DNA of 57,699 bases. Origin: Planctomycetota bacterium. Lineage in GTDB: Bacteria; Planctomycetota; Brocadiia; JAADGH01. Made by a program: the position numbers and the translations under genes. The DNA is taken from positions 8,190 to 65,888 of the forward strand of contig JAADGH010000035.1 in assembly GCA_013152475.1 (NCBI GenBank), in the 5' to 3' direction. The first letter of the stretch is position 1, and every line of letters begins with the position of its first letter. Under the pieces are notes generated by a model. It worked only from the letters and a program-made list of their open reading frames with translations. It ran no database searches and was not told the DNA's origin. This document shows, piece by piece, positions 23,653 through 30,687 of this stretch.

Positions 23653-26084
23653 CCATGACTCGACGGCCAGCGCTCGTGTTCGGGATATTCATGCTGGCGG
23701 TGATGAGCGCATCGTGCGAGGAGAAAGTGACCGAGCGAATCCCCCTCGCCATCCGCGCGTCCGTGCGGGTATATCTCCTACCCGAGTCCGGCACGATGAC
23801 GATCCGCATCCAGAAGCGGGACCTGAATATTTACGAAAACGAAGATGTGCTCGCCGCGCGCCTGCTCGGCCCGGACCGGTCCGTCATCCAGACCGTCACG
23901 ATCCCCGACGACGGCATTGCCGGGAAAGGCGGTGGCACACCCCCGAAGGTTCAGCAGAGGACGATCACCGTTCCCGTGGCGCAGCCGGGCGTGTATCGCC
24001 TGCACGTGACCCCGCTCAGCGGCGATCTGGTCTTCGGGTTCCAGACCGACTGTCCGAGGTACGTTATCCGAGGGCCCATCTTCCTGAACGAGGCGTCGCT
24101 CAGCGGCGACGTCTGGTTCATGCCGCCGAAAAAACCGTTCAAGATCACCGCCCGCGCCGTACACCGGGGCGGCATCCAGAGGCTCGCGCTCGACGATGAC
24201 GGGGGGAAGGTGGTGCACACGTTCGACCTCGTCAAGCCGATGGAGTCCGTGTCGTATGTCGTTCCCGCCGACCGGCCTCGGGGGCGCGGGCTGTGGGTGT
24301 TTCATGTGGAACATCAGGACGTCCGGATCGAGATCGACGGCGTGGACACGTGGACGAACAACGCCGCGTCGTACTTCGCGGTGGAAAAGACGCGCTGGAT
24401 GCTCCTGCCCTTCGCCGAAACGATCTACCTGAAGCCGGGCGAGTCGGCGGAGGCGAGATTCACGCTGAGAAACAGCACCGGCGCAAATGCGAAATTCGTA
24501 TTGTCGAAACATGCGCCGGAGTGGGCGTCTCTCGACATCCTCTCGCCTCCATCTCCCGTTTCGCTGAAGCCCGGGGAGGCCGCAGAGCTGCGGGTCAGGG
24601 CGTCGGTCAAGCCGGAGGCGGCGGAGGGGAGGAAGGCCCGGTGCCATATCAACGCCGCCTGTGCCGAGGATCCGGCAATCACCGCCAGCGCGGCGGTCAA
24701 CGTGGTGGTGGGGGCCGCTCCCGTGGGGAAGCCGCTGCGACTCCCCATCACGCTGGCGCCGTACCGCCACGAGAACGCGCAGTTCGGCTACCGGCCGAAG
24801 TATCCGTGCAACCCGCCCTTCTTCGACCTGGCGAACCGCCCCTACATTCGCAATCGTGGATCGGACCATAATATATCGACGGCCATCGCAACCTTGGAAA
24901 AGGACACGTGGATCGAGCGTTCCTTCATCGACGCGCTCAAGGCGAAGTATCCGGGCTTCCTCCGAACGGAAAAGGCCGCGGGGTGGGAGGGGACGAAGAT
25001 CGTCTTCGACCGGGACAACGACGCCTACACGATCCTGCGCGTCCGCATCGCGCCAAAGTCCACGAAGGGCGTCTTGCTCTACTCTCCCGACGGGTTCAAG
25101 ACCATCCAGGTCTATGAGCTGCCGCACGGTGAGTATGACACGGAACAGTTCGTGGGCCACAACGTTCTCCCCGAGCCGCCGCCGATCTGTATTTACGAAA
25201 AGACGAAAAACCATCCCGCGCGATTCTGCAGCTTCTTCAACCTGAAGGTGCTGCTGCCGAAGAAGAAGGACGGGAAGCTCGTCCTCGGCGAGCCCATCCT
25301 CGTGTCCGACAACTGCTTCGGCTGCTGCCGGCACTCCGGCAACCCCGCTCCCACCGCCACGCGCAACGGCCTTACCCACATCGTCTGGGGCGAGGTGGAC
25401 GATACCGGCGTCCCCGGCGTGCCGACCTACGTGGCGACTATCGACCACCAGACGCGCACCGTCGGCAAGAAGGTCCTCCTCGCCTACGCCCCGCCCGTGA
25501 ACGACTGCCACAACCAGCCGGGCATCGCCCAGGACAGCGAGGGGTACCTCCACGTCGTCACCGGCGCGCACGGCCAGTCGTTCAAGTACCTTCGGTCGCG
25601 GACACCGAACGACGCCTATGCCGGATGGACCGAGCCGGTGGACGTGCTGAAGACCGGCTTCATCAACCCAAAGACCGGCGAGGAGGAGGGTCGGCAGACC
25701 TACCTCTCCCTCCTCTGCGACAGCAAGGACACGCTGCACATCGCCTTCCGGCAGTGGCGGCGCGGGAAGGACAAGCACCTCGACGGAGGGATGTACGCCG
25801 CACTTTCGGTTCAGCGAAAGAAGAAAGGCCAGCCGTGGGAGGATGCCCGGCCGCTCGTCGTCGCACCGGTCACCGGCTACAGCATCTGGTACCACAAGCT
25901 CGTCCTCGACCGGCGCGACCGGCTCTATCTCTCCTACTCCTACTGGTCCAAGCACGAGATGTACGAGAACGACCTGCCCGGCCGCTACAACTACCGCGCC
26001 GTCCTCACCTCGGCCGACGGCGGAGACACATGGAAGCTGGCAGAGACGGGGGATTTCGTCGCGGGCGTCAAGTCCGGTCGTTGA
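23649..26084 (+). CDS. Secreted BNR-4 repeat (sialidase-like beta-propeller) protein
   Basis: ATG 23649 overlaps the preceding stop and opens a signal peptide ending in VMSASCEEK, which may be a lipobox. Residues about 30-370 are beta-rich with no clear family, including an Ig-like stretch (LKPGESAEARFTLRN). The C-terminal 440 residues resemble BNR-4 proteins: repeated units contain DNCFGCCRHSGNPAPT, GLTHIVWGEVDDTG, YLHVVTGAHGQSFKYLRS, TLHIAFRQWRRG and LYLSYSYWSKHEMYE. Such six-bladed propellers occur in sialidase-like or ulvan/rhamnogalacturonan-related lyases and binding proteins. Catalytic residues cannot be assigned. The 360 bases that follow hold a palindromic repeat and a promoter. Confidence 0.7.
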   Translation: MTMTRRPALVFGIFMLAVMSASCEEKVTERIPLAIRASVRVYLLPESGTMTIRIQKRDLNIYENEDVLAARLLGPDRSVIQTVTIPDDGIAGKGGGTPPKVQQRTITVPVAQPGVYRLHVTPLSGDLVFGFQTDCPRYVIRGPIFLNEASLSGDVWFMPPKKPFKITARAVHRGGIQRLALDDDGGKVVHTFDLVKPMESVSYVVPADRPRGRGLWVFHVEHQDVRIEIDGVDTWTNNAASYFAVEKTRWMLLPFAETIYLKPGESAEARFTLRNSTGANAKFVLSKHAPEWASLDILSPPSPVSLKPGEAAELRVRASVKPEAAEGRKARCHINAACAEDPAITASAAVNVVVGAAPVGKPLRLPITLAPYRHENAQFGYRPKYPCNPPFFDLANRPYIRNRGSDHNISTAIATLEKDTWIERSFIDALKAKYPGFLRTEKAAGWEGTKIVFDRDNDAYTILRVRIAPKSTKGVLLYSPDGFKTIQVYELPHGEYDTEQFVGHNVLPEPPPICIYEKTKNHPARFCSFFNLKVLLPKKKDGKLVLGEPILVSDNCFGCCRHSGNPAPTATRNGLTHIVWGEVDDTGVPGVPTYVATIDHQTRTVGKKVLLAYAPPVNDCHNQPGIAQDSEGYLHVVTGAHGQSFKYLRSRTPNDAYAGWTEPVDVLKTGFINPKTGEEEGRQTYLSLLCDSKDTLHIAFRQWRRGKDKHLDGGMYAALSVQRKKKGQPWEDARPLVVAPVTGYSIWYHKLVLDRRDRLYLSYSYWSKHEMYENDLPGRYNYRAVLTSADGGDTWKLAETGDFVAGVKSGR

Positions 26085-26193
26085 CGGGGCACGGATTGCA
26101 CTCGACAGGACTTTCCCCGGAATGCGGACGCGATCAAGCGTAACCACTGTCGGCCATTTGGGTTGCGAAAGTTGGCTTGCGGGACCCACCCCT

Positions 26194-26346
26194 TGTCATT
26201 GCGGGGCGTTCCGTGCTTCGCGGGACAACGAAGCCTGTTTGCGTGCGGCGCACAGGCAGGCACTCTCATCAAACGATGCCGGGTGAAGGGAGGAGATTGC
26301 GCCGTCTCATATTTTGTTGTCGCGAAAAGTGCTTCTCGCAATGATA
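26194..26346. repeat. Palindromic intergenic repeat, copy 2
   Basis: A 153-bp element is bounded by TGTCATTGCG and its near-complement CGCAATGATA (9 of 10 bases match). An inner stem GCCTGT/ACAGGC lies in its left half. The leader motif CAGGACTTTCCCC, shared with the copies at 5039 and 57105, occurs 88 bases upstream at 26106. The open frame that crosses this element is an artificial upstream extension of the next gene. Confidence 0.5.
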
Positions 26347-26384
26347 CCACGCGGGCCGTGGGGAAACTCCTCTCAAGCTTGCGT

Positions 26385-26413
26385 TTGACATGCCAGAAGG
26401 CAAATGATAGCAT
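26385..26413 (+). promoter_or_regulatory. Sigma-70 promoter for the heparinase-like/beta-helix gene run
   Basis: TTGACA at 26385-26390 is separated by 17 bases from TAGCAT at 26408-26413. Transcription would begin near 26420, leaving a short leader with GGGAGGA before the ATG at 26445. It is the only good promoter seen before the gene run that extends to 38288. Confidence 0.6.
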
Positions 26414-26444
26414 ACATTCCCTTATCTCTTGCGGGAGGAACGCC

Positions 26445-29400
26445 ATGAGAGCTCTGGCTCTGGTACTGGGATTGGTCATGGGAGCAAACGCGGCATCCGG
26501 CGCGGAGCAGATCACGAAGCTGAAGGACCTGCACCGGCGAACGGCCCTCGTCCAGGGCGGTCAGCCCAGGGCCGTCATCGTCGCCCCACCGGCAAAGGGC
26601 TATGCGGACATCGCCACACGGGTCCGCGACAAGATCAAGGAGCTCGCCAGGGTCGAGCTGCCCATCAAGTCGCCCGCCGAGGTCAACGACGATCTGCTCA
26701 AGCAGTTCAACATCCTCCTCATCGGCAACGCGCAGGACAACGACTTCGTCCGACGGCTGGTCTGGGAGCGATGGATCTTCGACACGTGGTACCCCGGCGA
26801 CGAGCGCTTCGTCGTCCGCTCCATCCACAACCCCTTCGGCCACGGGAAAAACATTATCTTCATCGGCGGCGAGAACCCGAAAACCGTCCGCGCCGCGGCG
26901 GAGAAGTTCCTCGGCATGCTCAAGCCCGGCGACCCGCTGTCCATCGGCTGGGTGATGACCTTCGAGACGGACAAGCGCGGCGGGTCGCTTTCGGAAAAAA
27001 CCATCAAGCGATATACCGAACGGGCCGACAAGGCCCTCGGCTTCAAGAACGGCCGCAACCTCATATCCAGCGCTGCGAGCATGGCCAAGCGGTACTACTC
27101 CACCGGCCAGGAGGGATGGGCCAAACTCTTCAAGATCTACATGCAGAAGCACAAAGCCATCGGCGCCCCCGGCATGGGCACGCACATGAATGTCTACGAC
27201 ACCGTGTCGCAGTGGGAGCTCATCGAGGAAAGCCCGGCCTTCTCCGACGAGGACCGCCTCTTCATCACCAACCACTTCCTCTACATCCTCCGCTCCAAAG
27301 AGGGATGCTTCAAGAGCTTCTTCCGCAAGGGCATCCAGACCCCCGGCGTCCGCCACAACCACCAGACCCTCCCCGGCCTGGCCTGCCTCTTCGGCGGACG
27401 GTACTTCAAGCTCGGCTACCATCTGCCGGAAGCCGATGAATGGATCCAGGCCGGCAAGAAACTCTTCGACAGCCAGAAGCTCTCCCACAAGCCCCAGTGC
27501 GACTGCAACTGTTACGAATGGGGCACGCTCTACCAGACCGGATGGTGGTCGCTCGGGTCGGGCGACTACACCTTCTTCGAGAACGGCTCCATGCGCACCG
27601 CCGCCGACCGCGCCCTCCTGGAAATGGACAACCGGGGGTATTCCTCCTGCAACGGGGACTTCTGGTCGCTCTACTACTTCCCCACCATGCTCTTCCAGCA
27701 GGCCGCCACGTTCTACAGGGACGGCCGCTACGAATGGGCCATCCGCAAGCGCTACGCCGACAGCAGCCCCGAGCGCCACGGCGTGGCCAACATGGTCCGC
27801 GGCGTCGAGCCGAAGGAGCCGACCGATCTCCTGGGCGTCAAGGCCGCGCCCATGAGCCCGGATTTCTACAACGCGAAAAAGACCACCATGCCGAGCGAGC
27901 CCGAGCGCAACATCCCCATCGAGATCAGCTTCGACAAGATGTCCTTCCGCCGCACGTTCAACGCGGAGGACCAGTACCTCCTCATCGACGGCATCGGCGC
28001 CGGCAGTCACGGCCACGTGGACGTGAACGGCGTCTCCCAATTCACCGACAACTCCCGCGTGTGGCTCATGGACTGCTCCTACACGGAAGCCCCCAACATG
28101 CGCGATCACAATGTCGTCACGATCCTGCGCAACGGCGTGACCGTGGACCCGCCGCCCCTCGCGGCCCTCGACCCGGCGACGGGCATCGCCGATCTGGAGA
28201 CATTCGGATTCACGAAAACCTCCCTGCCCAAGTACTGCGGCATGGACTGGCAGCGACACATCTTCTGGGCCAAGGAGCGCTACTTCCTCTTCATCGACGA
28301 GCTTGTCGCCCGCGAACCCGGCGACTACTCCCTGCGCTCCCACTGGCGAACACCGGGGGCGGGAACGCTCGACGGCATGACCTTCACGCTGCGCCAGCAG
28401 GCGAAACCACCCAAGGAAGGGGTGAGGCAGATCACGCGCAAAGACGCCGAGGGGGACGGCAAGTGCATGAAGATCATCCACGCGGATGGGGCCCTCGGCA
28501 AGAAGGTCCAGCTCACGAAGGGCAAATGGAGCGTCACCGTTGTCGGTTGCGGCCACGACACCGGCGACGATTCGTTCTATCTCCACCTCGACGGCAAGCG
28601 AGTGGCCACCATCCCCGTGTCGCCCGAGAAGGTCTCCCCATCCGGCCCGGCGGAGATCGACGTGGCCGCCGACGGCGAGCACGAGCTCAAGCTCACGCTC
28701 CGCGAGAGGCCCGGCACGATCTGCGACAAGGTCATTCTGAAAGGACCCGGCGGCAGGGAGATCGTCATTGACGCCTTGGACCTGGACATCATCAAACCCC
28801 CGCCCGGCCGCATCGATACGTTCACGCTCCAATGCCTCGGCGCGGAAAAAGCATCCCTCACGCTGGACACGGAAAACGTGGGCAAGTGGTTCAAGCAGTA
28901 CGAATACACCGACCCCATCGCCAGCATCCTGCAGTTCAGCGCATCGCGTGAGATGAAGCCCGGCGACCGCCACTGCTTCGCCAACGTCTTCTTTGTCAGC
29001 AACCCCGAGGCCCCGGTGCAGATCGAGATGCGCCCGCTCGCCGACGGGGTGGTGCTCATCAAGGACGGCGACCGCCTCGCCTGCCTCGGCATCGGCCCGG
29101 CGGCGTTCAAGCTCGGGGATGCGGAGGTAGCGGCCAAGGCCGGGCAGTTTATGCTGGCCGCGGATCGGTTCGCCGTTCGCCAGGCCACGTCCATCAACTG
29201 GCGTGGGGCGCTCCTCGCCTCCGAGCAGCCGACATCGGTCGAGAAGACCGTCACCGAAAACCAGGCCGCCCGCGCCGCCGACCTGCAGAAGGCATGGACG
29301 GCAGCCGGCAAGGCCCCCGTGGCCGCAGCCCGACCGAAGGCCGAGACGAAGGGCATCGACACGCTCTGGTCCGCCGACGTAGGTTCGCCCGTTCTCGCTC

Positions 29401-30461
29401 TTGCACAGGGGGATGTGAACGGCGACGGCAAGGCGGAGACGGCCATCGGATGCGAGGACAAGAAAGTCCGTTTGCTGAACAGCAGCGGCAAGATCATGTG
29501 GGAGTTTGAGGCCGGAGGCAAGATCAACTCCGTCGCCATCGCCGACATCGACGGCGACGGCAAGGGCGAGGTCATCGCCGGCAGCGACGACCGATGCTGC
29601 TACGTCCTGAACGCCGACGGCAAAGAACGCTGGCGCTTCCAGGGTGAGGAGGGCGACGATCCCTACTGGCGCCGATACTGGAAGGCCGGGGAAGTCGAGA
29701 AGGTGCTGGCCGCCGACATCAATGGCAACGGAAAGAAGGAGATCATCTTTGCCGCAGCCAATATGAACATCCATGCCTGCGATGTGACGGGCAAGCGACT
29801 CTGGCGCTTCCGCCGCTACGGGGTGTGCACCTCGCTCGTTGCCGCCGACCTGACCGGCGACGGGAAGATGGAAGTCATCGGCGGCCCGGCGAAGATCACC
29901 TGCACCAGCGCCTGCAGTGTCATCGGCCAGGACGGCAAGGCCATTGCCAGCTACGGCAACGACGGATGGGCCTCGGCCCTGACGGCCGTCTGCACTGCCG
30001 ACCTCGATGGCGACGGCAAACTTGAGGTGATCTGCGGTACGAACATGAACAACATCTTCGCCCTGAACATGGCGAAGGGCAAGCTGGCGCTGCGCTGGAA
30101 GTACACCGCCGGCGACGTGATCAATTCCCTCTGCGGCGCCCGCCTCACCGACGGGAAAGCCCAGCACGTCATCGCCGGGTCGGCCAGCGAGTACGTCTAT
30201 TGCCTCGACGCCGCCGGCAAGGTCGCATGGACCGCGAACCTGCACGATCCTGTTCTCTGGGTCGCCGCTCGCGACCTGAACGGAGACGGGCGAGATGAAA
30301 TCGTGGCGGCGACCGCGCATGCCCTGTTCGTTCTCGATGCAGGAGGCAAGCCCGTCGCCACGTTCGCGTCGGAGGATACGATTCTGTGCGTCGATCTCGG
30401 AACACAGCTCCTGATCGGCACACAGGGCGGGGCCGTGCAATCGCTGAAACTGAAACAGTAG
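26445..30461 (+). CDS. Secreted heparinase-like protein fused to C-terminal FG-GAP/VCBS propeller
   Basis: ATG 26445 has GGGAGGAACGCC upstream and starts a signal peptide (MRALALVLGLVMGANAASGA); the frame upstream crosses a repeat and is not coding. The 1,338-residue protein has three parts. Residues about 20-500 are mainly alpha-helical as in heparinase/alginate-lyase toroids (GVRHNHQTLPGLACL, FWSLYYFPTMLFQQ). The second part is a beta-sandwich with GAGSHGHVDVNGVSQFTDNS and RDHNVVTILRNG, the usual heparinase II/III signature region, followed by a further beta-domain. From about residue 970 at least five FG-GAP-like blades repeat the pattern DVNGDGKAE, DIDGDGKGE, DINGNGKKE, DLTGDGKME, DLDGDGKLE, DLNGDGRDE, which are calcium-binding-type loops. 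It is probably an extracellular polysaccharide lyase. Its stop codon TAG is partly supplied by an inserted transposable element. Confidence 0.78.
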   Translation: MRALALVLGLVMGANAASGAEQITKLKDLHRRTALVQGGQPRAVIVAPPAKGYADIATRVRDKIKELARVELPIKSPAEVNDDLLKQFNILLIGNAQDNDFVRRLVWERWIFDTWYPGDERFVVRSIHNPFGHGKNIIFIGGENPKTVRAAAEKFLGMLKPGDPLSIGWVMTFETDKRGGSLSEKTIKRYTERADKALGFKNGRNLISSAASMAKRYYSTGQEGWAKLFKIYMQKHKAIGAPGMGTHMNVYDTVSQWELIEESPAFSDEDRLFITNHFLYILRSKEGCFKSFFRKGIQTPGVRHNHQTLPGLACLFGGRYFKLGYHLPEADEWIQAGKKLFDSQKLSHKPQCDCNCYEWGTLYQTGWWSLGSGDYTFFENGSMRTAADRALLEMDNRGYSSCNGDFWSLYYFPTMLFQQAATFYRDGRYEWAIRKRYADSSPERHGVANMVRGVEPKEPTDLLGVKAAPMSPDFYNAKKTTMPSEPERNIPIEISFDKMSFRRTFNAEDQYLLIDGIGAGSHGHVDVNGVSQFTDNSRVWLMDCSYTEAPNMRDHNVVTILRNGVTVDPPPLAALDPATGIADLETFGFTKTSLPKYCGMDWQRHIFWAKERYFLFIDELVAREPGDYSLRSHWRTPGAGTLDGMTFTLRQQAKPPKEGVRQITRKDAEGDGKCMKIIHADGALGKKVQLTKGKWSVTVVGCGHDTGDDSFYLHLDGKRVATIPVSPEKVSPSGPAEIDVAADGEHELKLTLRERPGTICDKVILKGPGGREIVIDALDLDIIKPPPGRIDTFTLQCLGAEKASLTLDTENVGKWFKQYEYTDPIASILQFSASREMKPGDRHCFANVFFVSNPEAPVQIEMRPLADGVVLIKDGDRLACLGIGPAAFKLGDAEVAAKAGQFMLAADRFAVRQATSINWRGALLASEQPTSVEKTVTENQAARAADLQKAWTAAGKAPVAAARPKAETKGIDTLWSADVGSPVLALAQGDVNGDGKAETAIGCEDKKVRLLNSSGKIMWEFEAGGKINSVAIADIDGDGKGEVIAGSDDRCCYVLNADGKERWRFQGEEGDDPYWRRYWKAGEVEKVLAADINGNGKKEIIFAAANMNIHACDVTGKRLWRFRRYGVCTSLVAADLTGDGKMEVIGGPAKITCTSACSVIGQDGKAIASYGNDGWASALTAVCTADLDGDGKLEVICGTNMNNIFALNMAKGKLALRWKYTAGDVINSLCGARLTDGKAQHVIAGSASEYVYCLDAAGKVAWTANLHDPVLWVAARDLNGDGRDEIVAATAHALFVLDAGGKPVATFASEDTILCVDLGTQLLIGTQGGAVQSLKLKQ

Positions 30462-30670
30462 TAACCATTTAGCCAAGTGGAGAGACATTGTCACAGGTGG
30501 TGTGCCACGCTCAAGCTTCGGCTTGAGCGTGCAGGCGTCGGGCGGTTCCCAAGACACGCTCAAACAAGTTTGAGCGTGGCACCCGATACTCTGTAGGACA
30601 AGCTCGTAATGATGGGGCTTGTCGCCTCAATATGCCCTCACCACACTTGGCTAAATGGTTACAAACAGTA
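30453..30670. repeat. 8-bp target-site duplication flanking the inserted element
   Basis: AAACAGTA occurs at 30453-30460 immediately before, and at 30663-30670 immediately after, the 202-bp inverted-repeat element. The copies are identical and directly repeated. This is the footprint of a transposition event. Removing the element and one copy restores a TAA stop followed by CGGAGGA and the ATG of the next gene. Confidence 0.85.
30461..30662. mobile_element. Non-autonomous MITE-like element, IS66-type ends
   Basis: The 202-bp element has perfect 19-bp terminal inverted repeats, GTAACCATTTAGCCAAGTG at 30461-30479 and its complement at 30644-30662, and an exact 8-bp target duplication. It encodes no transposase. 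Inside are two perfect 11-bp hairpins: 30506-30531 with a TTCG loop and 30555-30578. The arms also pair with each other (30502-30514 with 30570-30582), so alternative folds are possible. Ends starting GTAA and an 8-bp duplication are known features of the IS66 family, so this is probably an IS66-derived MITE moved in trans. It separates two genes that were probably about 16 bases apart before insertion. Confidence 0.8.
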
Positions 30671-30687
30671 ACGGAGGACCAACCATC

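Noticed and set aside
23778..26189. 803-residue minus-strand open frame
   Set aside because: It is antisense to the BNR-4 gene, with no start signal and composition unlike any neighbour.
26163..26444. Upstream extension of the heparinase/FG-GAP frame
   Set aside because: It lies over a palindromic repeat and the promoter. The signal peptide begins at 26445.
26373..30563. 1,396-residue minus-strand open frame
   Set aside because: It is antisense to the heparinase/FG-GAP gene and shows repeated shadow patterns of its blades.
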